Shown here: one piece after another, positions 48,801 to 62,211 of the stretch
Position numbering within the stretch: position 1 is the stretch's first letter
Layout of the letters: each line of letters starts with the position of its first letter
Assembly: GCA_037951105.1 (NCBI GenBank)
Contig: JBAMJV010001343.1
Coordinates: 1-64,000, forward strand
Origin: Echinarachnius parma
Lineage: Eukaryota > Echinodermata > Echinoidea > Clypeasteroida > Echinarachniidae
Length of the DNA stretch: 64,000 nt
Direction of reading: 5' to 3'
The notes under the pieces: model-generated
Told to the model about the DNA's origin: nothing
Database searches by the model: none
Seen by the model: the letters and a program-made list of their open reading frames with translations, nothing else
Made by a program: the position numbers and the translations under genes

Positions 48801-51800
48801 CTTAAGATTAATGATGATAACAATTTGTAGTTTTTGCACAGCAAATTTTGTAATTTCATATGCCCTGTAATCTGTATATCACTACATTTATCAGTGAATC
48901 TTGGTTATTCTTCATAAGCTCAACTCCCCGGGGAGCATATTAAGGCTGGCTAACAACTACATCCGACCAACAAGATGATGACAATGTTTGGAGTTCAGTA
49001 ACATTTTGACAATTATAATAATAATAATAATGCAGTATGTACATTATATTAAATCCCTGGGTAAAGCAATGTAATCCATCATACTGTTAAGCACAGTCTC
49101 AACTCCCCAGGGAGCATATTCAATGTAATTCAGCCACCATGCGCACAAAAACAGACAGTGAAATAAGCAGGCCTCAACACTAGCACTTGCCCACTTGCCC
49201 GGGGCAAGTAAAATTTGATATCGGGCAAGTAAAATGTCATAAATTGTCTAACTTACTTGCCCGATCGGGCAACTAAATAATGATTCAACTATGAGAAAAC
49301 AATGTTATTTCATGCACATTCAAAGAGTAAGAGGGCAAGTAAATTTTATTTTGGGGCAAGTAAAATGTTGGGATGTATGATTATGCTTGCCCGAATGTGC
49401 CAGTACAGAAAAGGGTTAGTGTAGAGGCTTGAAATAAGTGATGACAATTTTGTTCTGACCAAAATAAATAATATTACATGTCCATGATCCATCTTACTAA
49501 AGCACAATCTCAACTCCCAAGGGAGCATACTCACTGTAAGTGGGCCGTCAGCCACCATGCGCACATAAGCAAACAGTGAAACCAGTGATGAAAATGTTAT
49601 TGAGTTCCATAAAGTAAATGTTTGGACATAAAAAAATAACAATTACATGTCCATGATCCATCATACTAAAGCACAATCTCAACTCCCAAGGGAGCATACT
49701 CAATGTAAGTGGGCCATCAGCCACCATGCGCACATAAGCAGACAGTGAAACAAGTGATGACTAGATGGATCTTCGACTGCGCACAGTCAAAAATTATGCC
49801 TCCGCTATCACGTGATTTGATATCAAGCCCAAATTATCATGCACAGAGTTAATTCTGTAAACTCAATTTTGATGGTAATCCATCAACCAGATCTTGAGAT
49901 ATCACTTTAAATCCCACGGGAGCATACTCACTGTAAGTTGGCCATCGGCCACCATGTGAGCACACAGTAGACATCCAACCAGCAGACCGCCATTGATGAT
50001 GACATTTTGAGCAGAGTTTAGCACCGTCAGGGACGCTATGGACTTCCACTCGACCGCCTAGGAGTAAGTATTCAATTTATTGGATGTAAATGGGCAATTC
50101 CAGCATCACAGACATTACAAATTAGAGAATATGTGACCTTACATAATACACCACAAAACGACTGTTGTGTCACAGTGGTAATTTCTCTGTTATGAGCTGA
50201 AATAGTAAATTTTCGATTAAATTATGAGATTCAGGATATTGGTATTTCCTGAATGATTATCTTAATTTACTTTCTGTGAAATTATGAGGGTCAGGAATCA
50301 TGTTGAAATATCATTTTTCATTGAATTAGGCCCGAGTCATCATGGTTATTTTATAAACTGGGTCCCGATGGACTTGCACCGTTCGGGAATCGGTGCCCCG
50401 AGAAAAAATAAATAAACACCCTGACAAAGTGTCGTCGGAAACACACTGGCCTAGCTAGGCACGCGCCCATTTGTGTTGACTCCTTCAAGGAGTAATTTTC
50501 TCATATCCAAAAAAGTGGTTAGTAAAAAATTTGTGAATGCATATTGACGAGCAGTAACACACTGCTGCTCATGAATATTCATAAGCTAATTTTTTTACGA
50601 ACCACTTTTTTTTAATATGAGAAAATTGTATATCCTGATACATGGTACTTAAGTAGTAAGCAATTATGGGCGCCCTAGACCAGTGTTGTATGTTTTCCAA
50701 CTGCACTACAGGGTGTCTTTTTTTCTTTCTTTTTTGGCACCGGTTCTGAAAAAATGAAACCGGGACCCGATGGTGACGGTCGGGAACCGGTGTGACCGAC
50801 CGAACCGACTCAGCCTTACATTGAATGTAAATGATAAGATTACAGCGCCTGAATGGACGGCAATCTTTCAAGCAACCTGTTTTCTCCCTAACTTTTAAAC
50901 TGCTTAAGGTTTTTTTGGTGCTTTTGGAGCTTTTGGTTACTAAAATTCAGTTTGACCAAAACTGTACTCTCTTAACCAGAATTCAACTATCCCATATATC
51001 AACAGATTCAATTATTCTCAAATAAAATGACCGAAAACAAACAAAATCCAAGACATGTAAACAAACAGACATATGTTTTTAACATAGACTTGAATGTATC
51101 AACAGATTCAATTATTCTCAAATAAAATGGTAATCTGTTCCACATTATACAGATGTTAACCGGTGGTGGAGGGAATATCACAGAATGTTCAATACGATGT
51201 TATACAAAATGATACAATCTCTCTTGCAGTGCGCGCCATGCGGTAAATAGTGGGCTTCTGGCGTGTAATATAACAAAATATTATTGCAATCACATGACTG
51301 TGTTGAGCCAATCAATGACTCGCATTTTACTAAGTCATATAATATTACCTGATATTCATCAATCGCCCCCGAGTACATACTGACTTCAAACTGCTCATTG
51401 TTGTAGTATTTCACCTGCAGAGAAATGACACACAAATAAAAACAAATATAAAAAGTGGTCACAAGATAGTGGTGTAACCAGGACTTGACACTAGCACTTG
51501 CCCTGGGACAAGTAAAAATTGATATTGATGTCAGCAAGTCAAATTTTATAAATGGTCTAAGTTTGGTAACCCGACTGGGCAACTCAATTTTTGCTCCACT
51601 AGGAGAGAATAATGTAATTCTTTATGCGTATATCTCATCTAGAAGTAAGCGGACAAGTAAGTTCTCTTTTTGTGCAAGGTAAAGTTGAAAAGTTATGATT
51701 TCAACCAAGTTATGATTCTGCTTGCCTCTAAACTCTTATAGAGTTGCTTATGGGAACTGGGCGGGCTATGTTCAGAGTCTACCAGGATTTGACAAATTTG

Positions 51801-54800
51801 AAGGGAACGGGTTAATGTCAATTTCATCTGTCTACATTGTGCACTCACAGTTTCAAAATTGAGCAAGGAGTCGACGGACTTCTGTTTCATTTTGTTATCC
51901 AACAGGTTCGTCTGTCGTCTGTATTTGGTCCTCCACTCCGTCACAGCCACTGTCACAACTGTGTGTAGGTAGGATTCAAAATAATATTTGATTTGATTTA
52001 TTTATTTTCCACATTTTCAACAATTTATAAAGCATACAATAAACAAATGAACACGAATATAGTTGTTTGCTTATGATGAGTAAAAGGAATAAAGTTCATT
52101 TGATAGAGAATGTAATAAATATATTGAGTTTTTCAACTAATCTAACAAAATCCTGTGCAATTTTCTAAATAGAATCAAGTATGTTTACATGTAGGCGAGA
52201 GCACGATCATGTCCCAGGAACAGCCCTAGTTGCACTGATCTCTAGATTATGCTTGGGTAACATGCTGTAAGGTTGAATGAATAAGGGAGTTTGTGCTTTG
52301 CTACGTTCCTTTGAAGGTAGGTTATTCTAGCGTAATTGACATGGATGAATCTTGAATGGGTTAAAAGAACAAGCAAAAAAGCCAAACTCATCGATACGAT
52401 ATATAGAGTGAAATTAAAAGGGACTTTTTTTTTTTCATTTTAAAGTACAAGCTTGAAAGTAAAACTTACTGATGTACAATGTCATGGCAACAAAGACGAT
52501 GAGACCGAACCAGGCGTTGAATGCGCTGATGAAATACACAACGCCGATCACGATGTCCGCTATAGTCGGTAAGATGTTGAACACAATGTAACTAGAAAAA
52601 GAGAAAATTAAAATTAACATTGAGGGGAGGCACACACTATTTACAGATAATAGTGTAAAAATATTACATACGGGTTGTTTAAAATGTATTTATTCAAGTA
52701 AAATATGGTTGCTCTATGTTTGCATGCTTCATACTTTTTGGAAAGCTTTTGTTACGAATTGATATATTCATGTTGAATGCATTTTTAATACCAGGATGCG
52801 ATTTTGGGAACCCAAGACAATTTTACATTTTTGGACCAATAAATGAAATATCAAATCTTGAATCTTCATTCAAGTATCAGGGTAACAGTTCAAGTTTAAG
52901 TTAATTGTTTCATTTTCACAATATAAATGTACAAATCATAATAATATAAAATAATACTTGTAATTAATACAACAGAAATTCAAAATAACATTTGTTTACA
53001 TAATACGATAATTAAAGTGAAAATGAAGGGATCCACTGTGAAGCAAAGCTTGTCAACTAATTTGATCAGGAGAGGGCGCTCTATACCTGAGGAGACTGTT
53101 GATGCTGGTCGTTCCCCTGTCCATCATCCGCAGTACCTCCCCTGTCTTGCGGTTCAGATGCCAGCCCAGGGATAGACTGTCAGGATCAAACAGAAAGACA
53201 AAGTTATGAGAAAAATCATAATACAAGGCTGGATAGCTGCACAACACTGGTCTGTTGGCCAAGGACCAGTAAAAAAACAGAATTAGAAAATCTTGTTTTT
53301 AGCTTCCATGTGACAAGCACGTCAATCTATAATTGCAGTTTTGTTTTACTTGCCTGACCAAGCCACTAGCAAAAAAGAGGAAAGTGTAGAGTCAGTCAGC
53401 TGAAGAAGATGTGTGGAAACGCATCGAAAGCTACCTTTGGTAAGCCAGAACTTTTTGTTGTGTGCCTTTTTTTTTTTTTTTTACTTTTGCGTTAATACCC
53501 TTTAATGTAGCAAAAAAATTTGGGGGAAATTAAATCTAGTCATGCAAAACTTCAGTTTATATGTTACTGTAAAGACAATGGTTTAACAGCAGGTGTAAAC
53601 TAGACAACTTGTGCAAGCATTTACTTCATATTTTCAGATATTGTGATTTATCTTTTGTTACCGCTATAGCATATTTCAAGTGTGAAATTGTCATTTATTT
53701 GTGCACATAAATATAAAACAGCTCAATGGAATTAATGCCCTGTATTCACAAAGGAGGTTTGTAGGAGGTTTGTACAAACCATGGTTTATCCATAGTATAC
53801 ATCTATGGAGTGCCATTTGTAAACTGATGGAGAAATAATGTAAACTCCTTAGTTGTTAACAATGTTGATGGTACACATTTACTAAAGGCACCAAATAAAT
53901 GTTTGTCTTCTCACAAGGTGAAATTTGCTGGTTAGCAAACACCAACAGTCATATCATTAGAAATTATAAATTGTTTTACTTGTATACGAGCAGCACTCCA
54001 TAGATGTAGACCATGGATAAACCATGGTTTGTACAAACCTCCTACAAACCTCCTTTGTGAATATCTAAAAACTTTGGGCAAGTGGATTTTGCTGTTGCCT
54101 GGTTGGGAAAGTAAATATATATTATTAATTTGCCCAACCAGGCAATCAAGAGAGTTGTTTTTTTAGAAACCTGCATGTAATATCCATCAAGGTAGTTGAC
54201 CCAGCGTAGTCTCTGTAGATAGTTTGCGTTGTTCATCTAGAAGACTCTCCATCTGATATTTTGCTTATGTCATAAGATTAATGTCATAAGATTTTTCCCA
54301 AAGTGAAATTTGAGACTTCCATCATGTATCAATATCAGTGTAAGATTCTTCTGCATGATGTATTGTAGTTTTATAGAAAATGTGCACTGTTTTAGATAAA
54401 TTTTCAAATTCTCACTAGCTAATAGCTAGTGAGAATTTGAAAATTTATCTCAGATGTTATCATCTACTGCCCATTTATTTTTTAATTCAATCGAAAATCA
54501 TTCTGGAATGGTTTTCAATTCCATCAAAGATTTCTCCATAAGACTTTTGACATATCAAAACCCATTTCATTCTTCTGTTAACATAGGCCAAACAACAACA
54601 TGAAGGTGCAAGAGAAATGTGGAAGCTCCAAGTGATTTTGGTTCAATTTGATAGTCAATAGATCACTTTAAAGGGATCTAGTAACTTTGTTGACATGTGC
54701 TAAAAGTGATGAATGGTTGATACAATGTATATTGTTATCTGATATGTCCTCTGTGTATTGTGTGAAAATTTCAAGTTAAATGGACGTTAAATGGCCGAGT

Positions 54801-57800
54801 AATGAGCAAAAATGCAAAGTGATATTCACTAACTCATTGCACAAACGTTGTACATGGTTACGACTATCCAGTGGATAGTTCAACATCTAAACACTTCAAT
54901 CATAAATACCTTTTTAACGAAACGGAAATTTGGAAAACCAAAACCTGTCCCACGCTTCTATTGTTGATACGAATACAACAAGGTATGAGGGAACTGCTTG
55001 AATTCCAATTGGATTTTGAGGATTTGGACAATGTTACTAGATCCCTTTAAAAAATAAAAATAAAAAAAAAAAAACATGACCAAAAGAAAGACACTTACTT
55101 GTGAAGATGCTCAAAGAGGCGTACCATGATGCCTTTGGTTGTGAACTGCTGCACTCGAATCCAGAGCAGAGAACGCATGTTGTTAAGCAACCCAAGACCT
55201 CCTAAAAATAGCAAGAGATATGCCAAATAGATACATGATCACAATCATAATAATAATAACAGTTGTTAGCTAGTTGTTAATAATGCATGCTGGCTAGCAA
55301 CCCAAGACCTCCTAAAAAATAGCACCAAAAAAATAAAAAAATTACAAGCATAATCACAATCTTAATGGGTACCAGTAAAAAAAAAATAGATGGATCTTCG
55401 ACTGCACGCAGTCAAAAATTATGCCTCCGCTATGATGCGATTTTAAATACCAAGCCCAAATTAACATGCACTGAATTAATTTTTGTATATATTCTACATA
55501 TATTTTGAGTCCTGTGACCTTGACCATATGACCCCAAACTTTGATGGCTATCAAAAACATTCAGGTATCAAGTTTGATTGAAATCTGACATTTAGTTCTT
55601 GAGATTTTTCCATTACAAACATTTATTTTTCGGGGGCTACTTTTCAAGCTTGCCTCCATGAAAATGACACTCCAATTAACTCTATACAAATTTTCAGGGG
55701 GTATTTTTTGCATTTCGGGGGCGAATTCGCTGACAAAGTTGTTGGCAACATCTCCGACACCGGTATCCAAGCTTTCAAAGGGCACATACATGCTTTCCTC
55801 CTATTCAAAATTTGATTGTTAAATGCTAAGTTTTATAATGTACTATTGATATTATATTTTTTAGTTAAAGGGGTAGTACAGTTTTGGTAAGGCTGAACTT
55901 TAGTAACCAAAACCTGCACAGTAACATTACAAACTAATATTTATAACCCCACCATGCTCGAAAGGTATACAAAAATACAAACGACTAAGTAAAAAGCCTG
56001 TTATCATTCAAAAAGCGCCATTAAAACACAAGAGGGCGCTCTCTAATAAGGCATTGGTTTAAACCATTGTTCATACAAAATTATGCATGTGATGTTTTGT
56101 TGAAATAATGATTAATTAGAGAGATCATCAACAACTATGAAAAAACCGCTTTTGAAATTTTTTGAAAAAGTGTACAAGCATTTTTAAATTTTTTTCAAAA
56201 AATCATCATATTTATTTGGGGCCCAAATAAATATGATTGGATAATATTTATTGATATTTCAGCCATTTCTGAACCGATTTTGACCAAATAAAGTTTATTC
56301 TGCAATAAAATTGCATGTTCTTTCAAATTCGACACTCAGTTTTTCATTACCTCACAAGAAAATTGTGTTGTGCAGCGCCCTCTCAACCAAAACTGAACTA
56401 CTTGATTGGCATTCCGGAGTTTCACCAAGGCTCTGGTAGGCTATTGTTCACAATTGCATTCTATATACAAACAAAAACTAGATGGATCTTCGACTGCGCG
56501 CAGTCGAAAATGATGCCTCCGTCATTGCGCGATTTATATATATCAAGCCCAAATTAACATGCGGGCAACTCCAGCGTCACGGACATTACAAATCAGAGAA
56601 TTTTCATGACTTTCCAATGCCACTACTAATTCATACCTCTAACTAATGTCTAACTTTTATTTTGATTACAAAGCAATATCCTGGTTTAGTATGCAAAAAA
56701 AGTTTCAGAACATTTATCCAATTCGTTACTGAGTAATTCTGCAAAATGTGCGCCGTCACCAACCAAAAAAATACTTTTTTTTTCACGAGGGCGATTTTGA
56801 AAATTTTGAGGGAAAAAAACGCCCTCGTGAAATTATTCACGAGGGCTATTTTGGGGCTCACGGGGGCTCTTTTTTTTTTACATCGTTTTCACTGCTCAAG
56901 GGTCTAATAAATGATTATCATGATGTGATCTATCTGATTATGCCATGTTTGGTACGTTTCTGGCGCTTTCCGATCATGCAAAAAGAAAAAAAAAAAAAAA
57001 AAAAAAAAGGTATCGGGGGCGAATCGCCCTTTGCCCCTGTGTATTTTTTTAGTTGGCCGTCACGGACATTACATCTTTTGAACATGACTTTTTGCATCCA
57101 TATACATCTTTGCAAAAGTCTGTGAGTTCTGAGACCTCACAAAGGTGATTTAGGTATTTAATTATAGAACAGGCAATGATGAATTGAATCCAAGTTGTTT
57201 TGGGGGAAACGGGCCAGGCATATGTGATCTAGACAACAAAAAATTGCGTCACAGACATTACATTTTCAGCGTCACAGACATTACACTTTTGTCCACTTTT
57301 TCTAAACTCAGAAATAACCCGCAAAAAAAGCTCCATTGTGCATGAAACTTTTTTAATTGTACATTTGATATGTAATCAAACAGTTTTGAGAACAATAATT
57401 ATATTTCAATTTTGTTTCATTTTTCCATCCTTGGGTAACATTTTTCGTGGAATTGCCCATACACAGAATTAATTCTGTCAACTCAATTTTGATGGTAATC
57501 TGTCTATCAGATCTTGACATATCACAATTATGAGCTATATATAAGTGAACTTGACCTTTGCCCTCATTCAAATTCAAATTATAGGTACCAAGTTTGACGG
57601 TTATTTGTCAACTGATTCTTGAGATAATTTTACAAAATGAGTCCTGTGACCTGTGACCTCATGACCCCAAAATATATTGACTACAAATGCTCTCTAGGAT
57701 ACATTCAGGTACCAAGTTGGATTGCAATCTGACATTCAGTTCTTGAGATTTCCAATTACAAGCTATTTTTGCATGTATAATGAGCCATGTGACCTTTGAC

Positions 57801-60800
57801 CTTTGACCTCATGACCCCAAAATGTAATCAGTTCATCGGCTCCCCAAGATACATACATGTACTAAGTTTGGGCAGAATCTGTCAAGCGGTTCTTGAGATA
57901 ACGTGATCACAAGGTATTTTTGCATATATAATGAGCCCTGTGACCTTTGACCTTTGACCTCATGATCCCAAAATCTAATCAGTTCATTGGCTCTCCAAGA
58001 TACATACATGTACCAAGTTTGGGCAGAATCCGTCAATCGGTTCTTGAGATAACACTATCACAAGCTATTTTTGCATATATAATGAGGTCTGAGACCTTTG
58101 ACCTTTGACCTCATGACCCCAAAATCTAATCAGTTCATTGGCTCCCTAAGATACATACAAAAACCAGGTTTGGTCAGAATCCGTCAATCCGTTCTTGAGA
58201 TAACGCGATCACAAGCTATTTTTGCATATATAATGAGCTCTGTGACCTTTGACCTCATGACCCCAAAATCGAATCAGTTCATTGGCTCCCCAAGATACAT
58301 ACATGTACCAAGTTTGGTCAGAATCCGTCAATCCGTTCTTGAGATAACACGATCACGAGAACGGGACGTACGTACGGACGTACGTACGTACGTACGGACG
58401 GACAACCCGAAAACATAATGCCTCTGGCAACTTCGTTACGGAGGCATAAAAAGATGTCCTTACCAAATCCTCCACCCTGAAGCACTTTGCACATCACGTA
58501 GAACAGGATCAACTGAACTGGGAAGCGGGGTGTTTCCCCACCTAGAGCATCCACTGCAAAAGATATAAGAAATGATCACCCGTTTGTATTTTTATGATTT
58601 GTTAACAAATTAAATTCAAACATTGGGTAAACTAACAAGAAGTTAATTAAATGAATATATGAATATATATACATGAACTTTGCGATTAATCACAACTCTT
58701 TATGCAACAGGCTCAGAGGGTGTTTCACAAATATTCATCCTTTTTATTCTACTGGAAAACGTTCAGATGATTTGTAAATAGTGGATACTCCCTTTAAAAA
58801 GAACTATTCCTACAATGTTACAAAGAAACTAATGGCTTTCCCTAGTAGCTATGTCCAACTTGTTAAGTTCAGCTTTGAATCTTTGTGAAGCACCCCCCCC
58901 CCCCCCCCCCAAGGCCTTGGAAAGATTTTACTAAAGCTAGCTATCCCTTCCCAAGAGCCTAAACCCACAACAACTACTGAAACCCATCGCACATCTAGAT
59001 TTTGAGAAAACTTTTTGCAGCAACCCATCGCTTCTGCAACAAGTTCTGTGATCGATTGCAAAGCCAATAGTGAAATCAGCCCAAGTGGCCTAAAAAAGAC
59101 CTAAAGCCTTTCACCACTATTGTGGAGCAAATATTTGATCAAAAAAACTACTCTACCTATCAAAGCTGATAATGTTGTTGTGAAACTGGAGAAACTTACT
59201 CATGTTTAATAGTGCGATGTTTTGCTGGTTGACAATCGGCCAAACATCGCCCTTTTTTCAGTTTATTGATTTTATAAACTTTGATACAATTCTACTTCAA
59301 CAGGATAAATAAGAATATATACATAAACTACTGTACCTATATCCTTGCTGAGTACAGGAACAAATACATTGATGACTCTTCCGCCGACCAGTATCAAGAG
59401 ACAGAGGAGGACCCTAATCTGCATGAGGCAGTCTCCTTTGGGCCAGACATAGGGGAAGATGATTCGCACCTTGGTCAACACGTTGGCCCATGTCGAGGAG
59501 TTTTCAGGGCCGTTTGGCGGTATCTCATTGGTCTGTACATAAAATAGCAGAATATGAATTAAAAGGAGAGGTTGAAACATGATCTGCATATATAAAGGCA
59601 GTCACGACGTAGGGTCAGATGATTTGCACTGTGGTCAATACTCAATACATGAGCTAATGTCTAGGAGTTTTCTGGACCATTTGGTGGTATCTCTTTGGTC
59701 TGTATATGAACAAAGAGCAGCACATAAAAGTAGAAAGAGAGCAGTTAAAACATGATCTACATAAGGCAGTTGCATTTGAGTCGGACATAGAGCCAGGTGA
59801 TTTGCACCTTGGTCAATACATGAGCCCACGTCAAAGAGTTTTCAGGACCATTTGGTGGTTACTCATTGGTCTGTAAATAGAAAGCAGCATACAAAATAGA
59901 AGAAAGAGTGAGGTTAAAGCCAGATCTGTATTCTATAAGGCAGTTGCCTTTGGGCCAGACTAAGGCTGAGTCATGTCGGTAATTGTCGGAACCGGGTCCC
60001 GATAAACTTTTACCGGTCGGGAACCGGTATCCCGATAAATTTTTACCGTCGAAACTCGACCGGTAAAATCACGCAATCGTGCACGCATCGGCAAAAATGC
60101 ACTGTTTGGGGCTTATATTGCTCTTTTTATATATATGCAAATAACATTATAAATACCGAGGCTTTTATGGATTTACATATCAATCTTTACGGGAAAATAG
60201 TTACAGACTATCCAGAATTAACTCAGTTTCGCATGAAAAGTACTTTTTTCGAAGTAAATTGGACCTAGAAATCGATCGTTTGTTCACCATTGCCCATCGC
60301 AACACGGTTCACAGAAACTTAGCCCGCTAGTCGGGCGGGGGAAACATCACATGTACGATCGCTTGTGACTGTGAGCCACTGCCCTCAAAAAGTGGCTATA
60401 AATTAGCCTTTTCGCAATCAACACCATTTTGATATTCTACTTACATGATTTCATGGCGTTTGATAGCTGAACAGAAACAAAAATGAGCCCCAAAACAATG
60501 AAAACAATTACGCAAAATATCGATAAAAAACGACTACATCGCTCCTATTCGCTCGATATACTTTGTGTGCAAGATACGGGTCTTTTTTTCTTACCCGAGA
60601 TTCATCCGCGGCCGGTGGAACTATGTTAATACATCCGCCATAGGTTATAAGTTATAACGTATGGCGGATGTATTAACATAGTTCCACCGGCCGCGGATGA
60701 ATCTCGGGTAAGAAAAAAAGACCCGTATCTTGCACACAAAGTATATCGAGCGAATAGCAGCGATGTAGTCGTTTTTTATCGATATTTTGCGTAATTGTTT

Positions 60801-62180
60801 TCATTGTTTTGGGGCTCATTTTTGTTTCTGTTCAGCTATCAAACGCCATGAAATCATGTAAGTAGAATATCAAAACATTTTAAAATGGTGCAAATTACCA
60901 AAAAACGTATTTTTAGCCACTTTTTGAATGCACTGGCTCATCAGCTGGATCATACAAAGATCCATCAGACAACTCCCCTGGAGTATCGGACTAACATTGT
61001 GTGCACATCCGCCGACAATATCGTTCAAATGACTAGCAATTTTGCGCTTCCTGTTCAATTTCTGACTGTCAAACGAAGTAATGAACCAAGAATTTCTCGA
61101 AAATAACCACTCTTTAAAGTAAATGATATCAATTGCCCCGTTTTTATTTGAATTCCGCTACATTATTGTGATAATCTTAATTTCTTTTTTAACATTTTAT
61201 TTTTTTTATTTTTTTTTCGGGGCACCGTTTCCCGATATACCGAACCGGGTCCCGATTGAAACGGTCGGTAACTGGTGTGATCGCCCGAACCGACTCAGCC
61301 TTAGGCCAGACATAGGGCCAGCTGATTCGCACCTTGGTCAATACATTAGCCCATGTCGAGGAGTTTGCAGGACCGTTTGGTGGTATCTCATTTGTCTGTA
61401 TATAAAAATCAGTATGATGACATAAATGGTACCCTGTGGTACCAAACGAAAATCCGTCATTTTGTTTACCGTAAAACTCTGTGTATAAGGCGCACTTTTT
61501 TTCCGTCGAAAACATTTCAAAGTGGGGGGTGCGTCTTATACACAGGTACAGGGAAAAAAAAGAAAAAAAAATTGAAATAAATTTTTTTGGGGGGGGACAC
61601 CCTGTAGTCATGTTCAATGCGTATTACACTGGTCTAGGACATTTACAATCTTAGCTTGATGTGAGGGGAACATTTATCAACATATGCCTTTTTCCTACAT
61701 AAATGATAGTGGTTAGCAAAACAAAATACAAGTTGTTTAAGCAGTTACACTGCTACTAATTGATTATTCAAATGTTCATGAGTACTAGCAGCACTCATTT
61801 AATATTCAATTTTCTAACCAGTGGTTCTACATCTTTCTCATTAAAAAAAAGTTATTAATGAATTTAGTATTTTGCATATTTAATGAGCATTGTTATCTAA
61901 TGAATATATGAATATTCATGAGCAACAGTGTTATTGCTCAATAAATGTGCAATTTTTGTAATAACCACTATGTTTTATTTGAGAAAATGTATATATATAC
62001 ATTTTCTCAAATAAAACATAGTGTTGATGAATTTATGAATTTAATTTATGAATTAAAAACATTTATGTTGATGAATGCTACATTAAACATTAAGCCCTTG
62101 TTATGCCCTAGAACAGTGATGTTAGCATTCCAACAGCACTACAGGGTGACTAAAAAAAATACAGGGTGTCTTAAAAAAAA

Positions 62181-62211
<31 letters not shown>

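Noticed and set aside
59961-61303. Element 59961-61303 as an ABCB6 exon-bearing segment
   Set aside because: Exact 8-bp duplications and inverted ends show an insertion; no frame continues the protein.
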